Below are positions 24,453-36,857 of a stretch of DNA of 64,000 bases, piece by piece. Source of the stretch: Chimonanthus salicifolius (taxonomy: Eukaryota; Streptophyta; Magnoliopsida; Laurales; Calycanthaceae). Made by a program: the position numbers and the translations under genes. The notes under the pieces were generated by a model. It saw only the letters and a list, made by a program, of their open reading frames with translations, was not told the DNA's origin and made no database searches. Location: positions 4,588,001 to 4,652,000 of the forward strand of contig CM023540.1 of assembly GCA_013350335.1 (NCBI GenBank), read 5' to 3'. Each line of letters starts with the position of its first letter. Position 1 is the first letter of the stretch.

Positions 24453-27189
24453 TATGGTCATCCATTTATTTAATCTCTCTCTCTCTAAGTTTATCCATTT
24501 CTTAATCTTCCATTGATGGATCTTAGATCCAAGGCCCATGATGTTTTTGGCCATTATCTAGTAAATGGATTCCCTTTTTTAACCATAAACAAAAATCTAA
24601 ACTCTTGTTTAGAAATACTTACGGATCCGACGGCTCCTCTGGTCTTTGTCGCTCCCGTCAATTTCCTTAGCCTCTTCTCTCCTTCTTCTTGGTCTTTGAT
24701 CGGCTAGATGAGCTTGATCAATGGTGGGACATGTTTGGATTGGTTAAGGTAGAGCTAGGTTTGGGAGAGGGGAAGATAATGAGAGACAAGATCCAACCTT
24801 TGATCTTAGGGTGGTGAACTAATGCTTCACTTCTTTTCTTCTCTTCTTCTCTTCTTTTCTCCTTAGCCTTCTTCTTCTTATTTTCTTTTGTGTGGGACGG
24901 TTTTTGGGAGTGCAAGAGAGAGAGGGAGAGAGAGAGATGGAAAGGAGATGAGAAATGAGATCAAACACATCTCATTTTGGTTGACCAAACTACACTCCAC
25001 CATTATGGCTCCACCAACCAAAGTATGGGCTCCCTTGACCTTGGTGGTGGTGGTTGAGACCAAACCACCACCAAGCCAACGGTTTTTGGTGTTTGAAAAG
25101 GGGTGGTTTGGGTCTTCCCTCTTAGACCACTCATTTGGGTATGGGTCACCATATTTGGAGTGGTGGTAGTTGAGATGAAACCACCACCCAAGTCCATGGT
25201 ATTTTTCTTGTTTTTCTTAGGTGGTTTCAATGAGATGAAACCACCATTGACTTGTCCTATGTTGACCCTAATTGACCAACCTAATTAATTAAATTAAATC
25301 CTTACTTAGGTTAATTAATTTCCATCCAATTTAATTTCATAACATTTATCTATCTAAGAAATCCACCCATGGTTGACCAAGTCAACCATGGTGGACGGTC
25401 CCTACCTATACCTACCCCACCCGCGACCTCACTTGATGAGGTGGAGGTGGGCCCCTCTTGGCCATGTCATTTCATTTTATTACTAACTTAGAGGGTTTAA
25501 TTCCAATTCACCCTTTTTAAAATAATTGGCCCACCATTGGGCCCACGGCCCAACCAATTTATTTTCTACCCCTTTGCCTTAGAGTTTGGACCAATTTTGA
25601 TCCATTGGGTCCCACATGGCTATCGGGCCCACTTGACCATCGTTGACCCGATTTAATTCTCATTGACCCATTAAATGGATTTCATCCAATCCATGGCCCA
25701 ATTGAGCTATCCTTGGGCCATTGTCCCAAAATTTGGTCCATTTGGCATTCCATTATGTTAAAATTCAAATTAAAATCAATAAATGCCAAATATATATTGA
25801 TTAGAAAATTCGGGCTATTACACTTTCTCCCCCATTCTTCAAGCTATCTTCCTTAACTTTCTCGACCCAGTTCCCATAAGTTGATGGTTGCTAGAGAATA
25901 GCTGACCAAGGCTTTTCGATCACTAAATCTCACAAATACCGTGACACCCTTGCTTCTGGAAGTGAAAGAATCAAAATCCTAAGGTTTTCTTGGGAGATTT
26001 TGCTCTGGGAGGTCCTAAAGGTTGGTCTAGGGCACGGGAGGGGAGAGGGAAATCGCCAGAGTACAGCGGGAGAAGAAACGATGATTTGAACTAATCAATC
26101 GTTTTCGCAGAAAGAGACCTTTTTAACTTACTTTTTTTTACTCACCGACCGGTCGGGACCAATGACATGTTTGTGTCGATATGTCGATAAGTATTGACCT
26201 GTCCCCCTTTGCGATTTTTCCCCCTTTCAGATAGTGTTATGAAATCCACCAGTACCGACTTGTCTGTACCTCTGACTAGTCTATCCTTCGACCTGGGTTT
26301 TACAATGAAGGAAAACTAGGTATGTGTGTGTGTGTGTGCTTTTTATGTTCATAGTTCTTCAAGCTTTGCTTATACACCTTTTAATACTAGTAATGATACA
26401 TACATTCACATCGTATTTGTGTCATTTGAATATTCGATTCACCCTTTTGAAAGTATGCACAAACCATGGACTACGGATCTCTTTTCTGGATCCAAATCAA
26501 TCCAAGATTCTTGGACACATTTAATTCACCAAATTAAGTATATTGTCCAAATGTGTGATGTCATGAGATGCGACATTTCCAGGCTTTAGCAAGGCAAGAC
26601 ATTTATGATCATAATTCATTCCACATAATTTACAGATTGATGTACATAGGAATGAGACTCAAAACATATTAGTCATACATTCATTACCTGATTTGAGTAC
26701 TAATCAAGCATACATGAATGATGTATGACCCTACACACACAGTTCTAATGCCTTTTATCATATTATTACCCAAAACATGATAAAATATTTTACCATTCTT
26801 TCAAGGGAGCTTCAATTCCTTGAAAAGAGTTGGTACTTAATTGGATTATTCAATCATTATTTTTGGTTGGTCACAGCAAAACAAAATATCCATTTAATCG
26901 ACATAGAGCATATTTCATTCCACATGGGATTCACAAGTTTTAAAGCCTTGGAATAGAACGACACTATGTAGTGTATTAAACCAATTTAAATCACATACAT
27001 ATCCTATACATGAGGTAATGCACACACTACATTCATTTCTTAAAGATGCACAAATCACATGGCATTTGAAATGAAATGAGATAAGTATATTCCAATACAA
27101 GAGTGCATACCAACATGTACAGACAAGCATCTTGTATAAAATTAATCCAACAATAACACAAGAACATGGATTAAAAACAAGATACATGA

Positions 27190-27620
27190 TGATCCCAAAA
27201 CATGTTTCGATGGATGAAATAACCAATCACCTATATTTTTTAGTTCACAAATTTATTGATAGGTGATGATATCCATTGGGCTACAAGAGGCAATTTTCAG
27301 TGGATTCTTTCAGTCTCTTTTGATGTTTCATGTCTTTTAAATGTTTTGATAGCATGTCATGAAACAACACTGATGAATGCTACATATGTTTGGTTTTTGT
27401 GCATAGCTTATTCATCACTTGTCCAAGCAGTTTTGGTATTTGGGTTGAGTGGTCATGGAAGTTGAAAGTTTACCCAATACTACTTCCATAGGCACATACC
27501 ACTTTCTATTTACCCATTTCCAACTATGTTTTATGATGAAAATATTTATATTCCTTCATTCCATTTTTCATAGAAAACAGAGACTTGGAAATATCATGGC
27601 TTTCTCTTATAGCCATTGTT
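27190..27620 (-). pseudogene. Decayed copia gag of element 2
   Basis: The minus strand gives RESHDISK near the primer site, followed by broken frames matching the gag remnant of element 1 (for example HQKRLKEST opposite TTKEAERIH). Numerous stops and frameshifts are present. The acidic and Cys-rich parts kept in element 1 are deleted here. Bounds are approximate. Confidence 0.45.
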
Positions 27621-27667
27621 CTAGCACGGATCAACTCGGATGGTTAGATCCTTTCTCAAGAGCATTA

Positions 27668-27682
27668 GGCTCTGATACCAAT
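27668..27682 (-). other. Primer binding site of element 2 (tRNA-Met type)
   Basis: The minus strand reads ATTGGTATCAGAGCC directly after the LTR end at 27683. It is the best preserved copy of this site in the Sirevirus-like elements here. Confidence 0.88.
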
Positions 27683-29531
27683 TGAAAGTTCTCATTTTCA
27701 ATGTGCCAGAACATCGTGATTGACCCTAGAGGGAGGGTGAATAGGTCAATCTCATTTTTAATGGTGTTTATAAATTTCTTGATTATTTGAAGTGCAACGG
27801 ATTGTTTAATCAATAGATTTGTTTAGTCTGATGATTTCATTGATCGATCACACTAAGATTAGGACCCTTGACATAATGTTTGATTATTGATGATTGCGCA
27901 CAATGTGTAGAGTGAGATAATCAATATGCAACGCGATGTGTGTTAAGAAGAGTACTTAAAAACTAAATACAAACACACAAAGATCAAACACCATAAGACC
28001 ATTTTAAAGTGATTCGGTTAACCAACCTACATCCACTGTTAGGACTCGCTCAACCTTGAGCTATCCCTAAATTCCACTAAATGGAGACTTACACCCTCAC
28101 AATTAGAGTAGTAGTTCGACCTCATTCAATCGGCTGGGAATTTCACCCACCACTATCGAATAGGAATTCTACTTTGGCCAGGAGTTCCACCCACCTCTAT
28201 GCCAGATACACCGCTTTAGAATTTTTTATAGTGGTTCCGAGGTACCTCCCATTAATCCACTTCGGAACAAAGGTTTTAAAGAAAATTAAAACCAAGAAGT
28301 ACTTGCCTTTGAAGCTCTCTCTATTGATGTGTACTTTTTCGAGATCTCACCCATGTATGTCGATGCTCTGCTCCGTAGCCGTCGTTTAGCAATCACAGTC
28401 CAAGATGTCAAGCAAATTGGTTCTACCAAAGGTTTCCTAGTCTATGGTTCTGTTTATCTCACTTTCAAACTCAATCCTCAGATTGGTTGTTTATGAATTT
28501 TCATCATTCCTCTCTCTCTCACAACTCAATCTATTTGATTGGTTGTACTTGATTCCCCTAGTGTAGGCATGAGAGAGAGTAATCCTTCTGTTGGCCCTTG
28601 TTTAAGCTCACAGGTGAATATGAGGGTCCAACTAATCCGTCCAAAAGATACCAACTGGTTGCATAAAAGTTGGTTTATACAGCAAAGGCAACAAGTTGAG
28701 GTGACAGTAATATACCGACAGGTTGGTCGCACCGAGGGGTCAGTGACTAGAAATGTTACCATTACAATTCCGACCATTGTGTATTAAGTGCACTCCCAAC
28801 GACAATATCCTTTCCCGGCCGACATGTTGTTGTCGCCGATGGGTCGACACTTATGGTACCGAGAGGTCGGTCCATACGAGAGGATCGTTCTGGTGCAAAA
28901 CATACTTGACAGTAGTTTCAACTTAAAAACCCGTTACCCAAAACGAACTGTCGTCCACTACTGAAGGGTCGGTCCTGGTACTCTCGATCGGTTTTTTATT
29001 GCCGATATGTTTGTTTCTTCGAGAGTCTACATAAGTTCAAAGTTTCAGAACACAAGATCTTGATCAATGAGTCATTGATCACGAGTGGTTGGTGCATACG
29101 AGACTCTGACCCGGAATGACAATTCAATGTTCAAAACCTATGTCATTTGGGCCGACCAATCTTTGACTACGATGGGTTGATCCTGGCTATACCAAGGGGT
29201 CGGTGAGATAGACTAGTCGTGCTGACAGTGAACATAATTCATATTTCAAAGTTTGTTTCCATTTCACTGTCAAGTATCCTCACTAGGCTTTTTATGATTT
29301 AACAATTTGTTCTTCTAAGCCTTGGGATAGTCCTCTATAAGGTGTGGGTACCAACTAAAGTTATCTATGCCCATAATACCTGTTTTGTGATTGCCATAAC
29401 AATGAGCTTTAATCCAGTGGAGCATGATCTTTACTCTTGATCATCTTGGGTCTTCAAGCTTCCGACAAGTGCTTCTTTCCAAGTCATGGAATTGACAAAC
29501 ATAGGGTCTTGGCCAAGCCGAGGCACTAACA
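27683..29531 (-). mobile_element. 5' LTR of element 2
   Basis: 1849 bp, colinear with the 3' LTR at 18983-20878. The two differ at scattered positions and by small indels (for example, the G run is shorter here), so the insertion is not recent. A GTATAAA box lies on the minus strand at 28674-28680. A hairpin CACCGAGGGGTCAGTG is at 28730-28745. Confidence 0.85.
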
Positions 29532-30161
29532 GTATGAATGTTTGTATGTTATTACATTGATTTAGGGAATGTATTGTGTTATTGATGTATTTAATGTATG
29601 ATAAATAGGATGGATGCACCCTATGTTATGCATGAGATGTTATAAATTCTCTATTATGTGATTTGTAATATGCTTACTATCTTGTTATGATGATAGAAAA
29701 TCGTGATATTTGTTGGAGTCCCTTATAAAGGGCTAAGATAATTTATTGATGAATTTAATTGGGTTTATGTAGTAAAAAGGGAGTGATTGGACTTAGGATG
29801 TTAAACCACCATGAGACGGGTTGAATATATTATAAGGACTAAGAATATATGTAAATAAACCTGATGTGTGTGTATCTCAGGGTTGGTGTGTAGTCCATGT
29901 CTCCAAAAATAACCAAATGTGATAATTATGTTGAATGTTTGAAATGTAATGGAATGTGCTATGCTGCTATCATTGTGAAATTATGGTTATGATGTGGTTA
30001 TGACATATATGTTACCTATGTAATTGTGAATATGATTCATTTTGCATTACCCACTGATGTGTGCCTAGGAGGTTATGTAGGAAGTGACTATGTGATGTTG
30101 TATTAATGAGTATGATGAGATTGAGAATCACTAGTGTTGGGATTAGACCCAAAGGGTATAT
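29532..30161 (+). mobile_element. LTR D, second segment
   Basis: This begins with the GTATG duplication of element 2 and ends with TATAT (30157-30161), the left duplication of the chromovirus block. It is AT-rich with no ORF. Continuation at 49376 is inferred from the matching TATAT at 49371-49375. Confidence 0.6.
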
Positions 30162-33150
30162 TGTAACACTCCGACCCGAAAGTGGACCCGGAACGTTACT
30201 GATTTTTTTTTTTTTTTTTTGAAACTAATCTAAAGGTTCTAACTGGGCCGGATCAAAAGTTAGGCCTAGAAACGAAAGCCACACATGAGCCCAACTGGTG
30301 GACTCAAACATCTACCATAAGCCTACATTACATCAACACAAACTACGTACCACACACGGTACTTTACAAAAACATATGGTTCAAGAAACCAAAAGACAAA
30401 TATAGCGGAATTCACCTTAGTGGGAATCCCAAGGCAACGCAACAACTTATTCATCCTAAGCTTCTTACGGAGGGTTCTCCTCCTCGAGCACATCCCCTGA
30501 AATGTGAGAGGTGTGAGCTAACTAACCCAGTGAAGGAAATATAACAATGCAGTCTAATGAACATCAGGTTAGTCAAGTAATCCAACATTTTCAATATAAC
30601 TGTTTAAAGCTTGCCAAATTCTCAACATTATTCCATAACTGCTGTCATCCAGATACTGACACCAATAGTATTAAGTCCCGACACGGTCAAAATACTCCTT
30701 GCAAGTAAATCTCTGGTATACACCCCAAAATCGGTACTGACACACCTTGTCAGTCACTGTCGACCCACCTGGTCCAGTAGATGTAACCGACACATTCAGC
30801 TCGGCGATGGTTTAATAGTAAAAGGTACGTGGAAGCAGTATCACATAACTCATAATCAACATCATCACATATAACCATCATAAGCACTTCTTACAACAGT
30901 GCATCATGTTCAGGCACATGGGTGGGTGCACCAAACTTGAAACCACTCATTGCTCAAGGTCCATCTTAATAAACCTGATTTACACCTACTGCAAAGTTAA
31001 GTCCCCTCACCGAAATTATGTGGTCTCGAAGTCTCTGTCAATTATACAAACAAGTGTGCAATCAATAATTGATCAACATATATAGCATGCAAAGGAATAC
31101 ATACAAGTAGTATTTCAAAACCATACTGTTTTTCCAAAAAAAATAATCTCCCGGGTAAATGGAACTGGGTCTCCTACTTGGTTTCTAACCATTTTAAGTT
31201 ACAATAATCTACAATATAATAATAATAAGGTGCTCAGACCAAATCTCATATTGTCTTCTGGGCATGACCAGATTGACGTATTGAGTTAGGTCTAGATGTA
31301 CAAGGGCTCAGGCCACTTCTCATATTGTCTTCTGGACATGACCAGATTGACGTATTGAGTTAGGCCTAGAGGTCACTCAGTGCCTGAAATTGACGTCACT
31401 CAGTGCCCAACAGATAGTGTCGACCTGGAAGTGAATATAATAGTAATACACTATAGTAATAAGAGAACAAGGGGTTAGTACATTTTTAAATTATCAAGGG
31501 GTATAAACATCACATTAAACTTAGGGTTTAACACATGCATCTTAATTCAAACCAAGATTTATCATTCAAAAACTGGGTTCCTCGAAACATGCCTCGGAAC
31601 CAGGTATTATGGCTTCGGACTGTCCGAGCCATGGTCTAGACTAGTTCACAAAAGCTCAGAACATGGTTCTGTTCTTCGGATAGTCCGAGGGTCAAGTCTT
31701 GGATCGCCCGAAGGTGCATCTGAACTCAAGAAGACAGAAAACAGGATTTCACTGGGTCTGTGTGTTTCAGATCATGCCGAGGGAAGCTCGGATCGTCCGA
31801 GAGGGGTTCGGTCCTTCCGAACAGGCTCGGGTCGTCTCGACAATAGAGGTGGGCAACGGTTAGCCTCTAACGCTTCGGGACTTCGAGTGGAAGCTTGGAA
31901 CGTCCGAAGGGGTCAGCCTTGGAACGTCCGAAGGCCAAGTCTCAGAACTTCTGAGGGTCCTATCTGCAACAGCAAACAGTGACACCGAGCAGAGAGTGAA
32001 ATACGAATCCAGAAACAGTGGATTTCTGAATTCAGTCTTCATATCCAATCGGCCAGATGGCCTCCTCAATGAGTCCTCTTATCTTAGGAAATAGTTTAAA
32101 GCTTAAACAGTGATTGAAACATCAGATTTAAACACCAAAACCAAGTTGACACAAGAAATCCATGGTTTTTCCTTAAACTTGAAATTGGTTTTACACACTC
32201 AAAACTCAGTCAAATTTACTTCTACCTGATTCTAAACTTGTTAAAATTCAGAAAGGAACACAGTGGTTACCTTTGCTTGAGTTCCTGGGTTGACAATCCC
32301 GACTTTGAAAAAAATCTTCCTCTTCTAGCTTACAGTCATACAAAATTTGAAAAACAGAAAATGAGGGAGAGGTGATCGGTTTGGTTTGGTTTCACAGAGG
32401 GACTGAGATGAATCTGGGGGTGAACGGGCGTTGCATGCAGCAACTGGCCGACGTTCGAACAGTGAAACTATTCTTTGCAAATAAGTCCCTGGCTGATAGT
32501 TTCGGTTTTTGCAAAAAGGTTCAGTTTTGACTAAAATCAATATTTAACTAAAAATATGATTTTAAAAGCTTACTCAATTTAATCCAACCTAACAAAAATG
32601 TTGGGCTTTAAAAACTCTAATTACCATAAAAATTTAGAGATTTAAAATTCACTAAAAACCATAGATTTAAATAAAATCCACATTTTGACACTATTTACTT
32701 AATTTAACTTGGGTTAAATAAAATGAATTAAAATCCTCATTTTCAAGTTTTGAAAGAATAAACTAAACCGAAATAAAATGGTCTAAAATAATATGATTGT
32801 CTCAAAAAAAAATTCATTTCTAAAATCATTTAAAATATTTATTTCTCCCTTTCGGGGTATTGTCTGGCCGTTTCAAATACTATTTTCTGAAAATAAAATA
32901 ATTCTGAAATCAGAAATAGAAATCCTTGATTAAGAAAATTAATATCATCTAATAATAATCACACAATGACATACAAAAAAAAAATATCGAAGAATGGTAA
33001 ATTACCATTTTGCCCTTCCAACTTGACGAACTGGATCACTGAGCTTTCGAGCTCCTAGTGGGCCGAGCCTTTAACCCTAATCTTCGAGATTAACCGGTCT
33101 AAGAAGGATTTACTAAACGGATTATACTTAATTCAGGTCAGGGTATTACA
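30162..33150 (-). mobile_element. 3' LTR of the tandem chromovirus
   Basis: 2989 bp, TGTAAC at the left end and ATTACA at the right end on the plus strand. Just outside, at 33151-33165, is the reverse complement of TTAAGTGGGGTAGGA, a typical chromovirus polypurine tract, which identifies this as the 3' LTR. It is colinear with 46177-49370. The LTR contains small spurious ORFs only. A palindrome cluster lies at 31610-31960. Confidence 0.85.
31610..31960. repeat. TCGGANCNTCCGA palindrome cluster
   Basis: At least eight near-palindromes share TCGGA/TCCGA half sites: for example CTTCGGACTGTCCGAG (31613-31628), CTCGGATCGTCCGAG (31787-31801) and TTCGGTCCTTCCGAA (31807-31821). The cluster recurs at 47735-48085 in the 5' LTR and in part at 41985-42045 in the middle LTR, with point differences. 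Confidence 0.8.
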
Positions 33151-33165
33151 TCCTACCCCACTTAA

Positions 33166-35355
33166 AGAAATTTCGTCCCGAAATTTAAAATAAAACTCGT
33201 ACCTTTTTTGCCTAAAAACAAGCTAGGGTACAGCTTCCGTATCGTCGATTCCGTTTCCCACGTCTCGTGTTGCACGACGCGATGTTTCCATACCACTCGT
33301 ACTAGAGGGATAGACTTTCTTCTGAGCTCTTGAATCCGTTATCCTTGTATCTTTACTGACACTTCTTCGAAAGTTAGGTCCTCTGAGACTTCAATGTCTT
33401 CAAAGCTTATCACATACGACGAATTAGGCTCGTACTTCTTCAACATAGACACGTGAAATGTACTATGCACTCTTTCCATAGTTTGAAGAAGGTCCAATTG
33501 ATAGGCGACTTCCCCTATTCTCTTCAAGATTTCAAAGGGTCCAACGTATCGAGGTGATAGTTTTCCCTTGCACCCAAGCCTTTGCACTCCAAGACGTGGT
33601 GCCACACGTAAGAAAACTTGGTCGCTGACTGCAAACTCTAAGGGTCTTCACCTTTTGTTAGCATAACTCTTTTGTCTGCTTTGGACTGTCTTGAGGCGTT
33701 GTCTTATCACTTCAACTTGTTCCGATGTCTCACGCACTAGATCTGGTCCCAAAAGTGCTTTGTCTCCTACTTTTGCCCAACAAAGAGGCGACCTAGAGGG
33801 TCTACCATACAGAGCTTCATAGGGTGTCATCTGTATACTGGACTGGTAATTGTTATTTTAGACAAATTCGATCAGTGCCAAGTGATCTTCCCAACTTCCC
33901 TGCATATTCATAACACAAGCTCTTAACATATCCTCCAAAGTTTGAATGGTTCTCTCTAATTGACCATCTTTTGAGAGTGAAAAGCAGTGTTGAAGCATAG
34001 TTTAGTCCCTATATCTTTCTACAATCCCTGCCAAAATCTTGACACAAATCTAGGGTCTCTATCAGATACAATAGATATAGACACTCCATGCAATCTGACT
34101 ATCTCTTTTATATACAATTTACTCAAGGTAGTCAAAGAATCAGTCTTCTTGATAGGCAGAAAATGAGCTAATTTCGTCAATCGGTCGACTATTACCCAAA
34201 TATTGTCATTATTCTTGGAAGACTTCGGGAATCCAGTCACAAAGTCCATGGTGATGTGCTCCCTCCATTTGGCTACTTCAAACGGTTGCGTCTTTCCACC
34301 AAGTCGTTGATGTTCTGCTTTTACTTGTTGACAAGTTAGACACTTTGATACAAAATCCGCTACCTCTCATTTCATACCCTTCCACCAAAATAGTCGCCGC
34401 AAATCATGATACATCTTTGTACCACCAGGATGTACTACAAAGCGAGGACGACGAAAGTGATTGAGCACCTTTCTTCGGCACTCGTCCGTCTTTGGTACGA
34501 AAAGTCTGTCCTTGAACGTCAGACCTTCGTTAGCCTTGATTTCCAATCTTCCAGGGTTGCTCCTCTTGAAAGCTAAGTTTCCAACTCCTTTGCTTCTGGA
34601 TCGTTCTGTTGTCCTTCCATCACCAATCTGATTACCTCGGGTTGCAGAACCAAGCTATGGATTCTTGCTGACTCGATTCCTTCGATCAACTCCAGGTCAT
34701 ACTTGGATAGAACTTCTAACATTTTCCACAGCAAGGATGCCATCCTCGCCACGTTGCCATGTGACTTTCTGCTCAAGGCGTCAGCCACTACGTTGGTTTC
34801 TCCTGGGTGATAGGAGAGACTGAAGTTGTAATCTCCCAGATACTCCATCCATCTCCGCTGCGTCATATTTAGGTCTTCTGAGTGAAGATATACTTGAGAC
34901 TATGGTGATAAGAGAACACATTGAATTTCTCATCATACAAGTAATGTCTCCATGACTTCAACGAGAAGACAACGGCTGTCAACTCCAAATCATGAGTCGA
35001 GTAGTTCTGTTCATGTCCCTTCAGCTGCCTGGAACCATAAGCTACCACCTTCCCTTCTTGCATCAACACACATCCCCAACCAAACTTAGACGCATCGCAA
35101 TACACATCATGACCTCATCCTTGTTCAGGTATTATCAAAACCGGAGACGTAGTCAACTTCTCCTTCAGTTCCTGGAATGCTCTTTCACAAGCCTCGCTCC
35201 ACTCGAACTTAACATTCTTTTTCGTCAGCCAAGTCATTGGCACCGCGATCTGAGAGAAGTGTGGGATAAACTTTCGGTAATATCATGTTAATCCCAGAAA
35301 GTTTCGGATCTCGAACACGTTCTTGGGACTTTCCCAAGTCTTCACTATTTCCACA
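33166..35355 (-). pseudogene. Ty3/gypsy pol: RT end, RNase H, integrase, chromodomain-like tail
   Basis: Domains in order on the minus strand: the end of reverse transcriptase (35355-35110, with VEIVKTWESP, RNFLG), RNase H (35105-34870, starting [10 protein letters not shown], and [12 protein letters not shown]), the connecting GDYNFSLSYHPGETNVVADA (34840-34780), the integrase zinc finger (about 34400-34270), the integrase core (34249-34019, [18 protein letters not shown]), MTPYEALYGRPS (33830), the [13 protein letters not shown] block (33565) and a chromodomain-like end near 33300-33180. Stops and frameshifts break it at several places. It would copy RNA into DNA and insert it. It is cut at 35355 by the copia. 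Confidence 0.88.
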
Positions 35356-35840
35356 TGTTAGCCCCAAGGTTTCAACCCAAGGATATATGGGTATTTTGAT
35401 GACCACAAACCATTAAAGTGTGACATTTAACATTTCAAATGATATCACTCTATGAGACAGGTATCACATTTACAAAAAGACATAGTCAAAGAAGAAAGAA
35501 GGGCAAAATCATTGAAGATCAATTTTAATACAATCATGATCACCATGGAAGAGATCGGATGACTTATCAATCCTTGAAGATCAAATGGCAAATGATACAA
35601 GTACTGAAGATTGAAGATCAAGTTTGTGTTCTTAGTATTGGTCATGAGTGCTAGGATCAAAATGTAAAGTTACTCAATTGTGTTTGAACACCATGGCTCA
35701 AGTCACCCTTTAGTGGACCCTAGGATACCCAGCTTTATCTTATGCATACAAATGGAATCCTAGGATAAGACAAAGTCCCCAAGACCTATCAAATGTATTT
35801 GAAAATGGCCAAAATTGCACAAATTATTTTTAAAAGTCAT

Positions 35841-36108
35841 TTCAGTCGACTGAACTAGAGATTTCAGTCGACTAAAATAATGGATTAAGTGGGGATGGAT
35901 ATTCAGTCTACTGAATCAATCATTCAGCCGACTGAAATACTGGTTTTTCAGTGGGGTGTGATTTCAGTCGACTGAATCCATTTTTCAGCCGACTGAAATG
36001 TTGGATTTTCATTGAATGTGATTTTCAGTTGACTGAAACTTCAGATTCAGCCGACTGAATTATTCACAGATAAACTGTTTGAATTTCGGGCATTTTCAGT
36101 CGACTGAA
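35841..36108. repeat. Nine TTCAGTCGACTGAA palindromes
   Basis: Copies start at 35841, 35863, 35902, 35923, 35963, 35984, 36024, 36046 and 36095, each 14 bp. Three are the perfect palindrome TTCAGTCGACTGAA (35841, 35963, 36095). Three read TTCAGCCGACTGAA (35923, 35984, 36046). The others differ at one or two bases. Spacing varies from about 20 to 50 bp, with unrelated sequence between. Confidence 0.92.
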
Positions 36109-36757
36109 TCGCTAAAAGGTAACATTTTTTTAACATTAAATGCTCCCTCCAACGGCCCCTTGGTTCATTTAATGCTTAGCAACGGTTCTAAACATAATAA
36201 AATTATAAAACTAAGCTTCATTGTGGAGAAGGGGGTTGACTTACTTGAAATTAAGAGGAATCCATTGAAATCAAATCCCAAGCATACTCTGGCTTAAAAT
36301 CCATCTCTTGCAATTTTACCTTGAGCCATTTCAGTTCAACTCTTTGAGTAACTCTTACTAAACTAGATTTGTAAACATTTGAGAGTTACTCCTAAGCTTT
36401 AAATTGTAATCTTCTACATTTCCTTGAGAGATAAAGTTTGTGAAGGGTTGGTGTAACCCTTGTGAAGGAGAAGGGTGTCTTCACCTTCAAATCAAAGAGT
36501 GCTCTCTACAACCATTGTAATAGGTTTCTTCTCCACCCTTGAAGGAGAAATTTAGTGTATTCAATCCTCAAGTGGTGTACTTGAGGCGAGGACGTAGGCA
36601 AGAATGCCGAACCTCGTAAAAAATCTCGGGTTCAATCTCTCCATCTCTTCTCATCTCCTCTTTTATATTTTGGCATTTATTTACTACTTGTTTGCATCTT
36701 ATTTTTCTTAAATTGTGAAATTAAAGAAAATAAAAAAGTTTGCATTGACCCAATTCA

Positions 36758-36777
36758 CCCCCCCCCCCCCCCCCCCC
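36758..36777 (+). repeat. Poly-C tract (20) near LTR 3' end
   Basis: A run of C located 24 bp before the LTR end, followed by TCTAAGGTCAATTTCTGG. It corresponds to the run at 17311-17330 and to the shorter G-rich runs (seen reversed) of the Sirevirus-like LTRs. Confidence 0.75.
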
Positions 36778-36801
36778 TCTAAGGTCAATTTCTGGGCAAC
36801 A

Positions 36802-36816
36802 ATTGGTGTCAGAGCC
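36802..36816 (+). other. Copia primer binding site (tRNA-Met type)
   Basis: ATTGGTGTCAGAGCC lies immediately after the LTR end. It differs from the standard site ATTGGTATCAGAGCC at one base. Confidence 0.88.
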
Positions 36817-36857
36817 AGGTTCTCCGAATTACTTAACCGTTTGAGAAATCGATCCAA

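Larger units (their letters stand above)
21566..25822 (-). mobile_element. Solo LTR B, chromovirus-type, TSD CTTTC
   Basis: On the plus strand it runs from TGTAACGCCCCGCCC to GGGCTATTACA; the reverse complement matches the ends of solo LTRs A and C, so it lies on the minus strand. The flanks are a perfect CTTTC duplication (21561-21565 and 25823-25827). The interrupted host phrase (CTAGAGTCTT / CTCCCCCATT) reads uninterrupted in element 1 at about 7113-7135. At 4257 bp it is the longest of the three, with no coding sequence. It carries six hairpins (22941-24452) and a 63-bp tandem repeat (22243-22415). Confidence 0.88.
18983..29531 (-). mobile_element. Complete non-autonomous Sirevirus-like element 2, TSD GTATG
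   Basis: This is an intact insertion with both LTRs (18983-20878 and 27683-29531), both ending TG/CA. It has a polypurine tract (20879-20890, minus-strand AAAGGGGGAGAT), a tRNA-Met primer site (27668-27682) and a perfect duplication GTATG outside. The total is 10.5 kb, of which 4.26 kb is a later solo LTR insertion (21566-25822). The internal region carries a decayed gag but no protease, integrase or RT. It resembles element 1 over most of its length. It sits inside LTR D. Confidence 0.9.
35356..36801 (+). mobile_element. 5' LTR of the copia element
   Basis: 1446 bp from TGTTAGCCCC to GGGCAACA. It contains nine palindromes (35841-36108), a leader-like stretch and a C run (36758-36777), with the primer site directly after it. 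It is related to the fragment at 15900-17371. The 3' copy is absent, so age cannot be judged from LTR divergence. Confidence 0.88.

Noticed and set aside
24888..25288. Overlapping ORFs on both strands near 25 kb
   Set aside because: They lie in a solo LTR stretch rich in ACCACC/GGTGGT repeats; no domain and no conservation in the sister LTRs.
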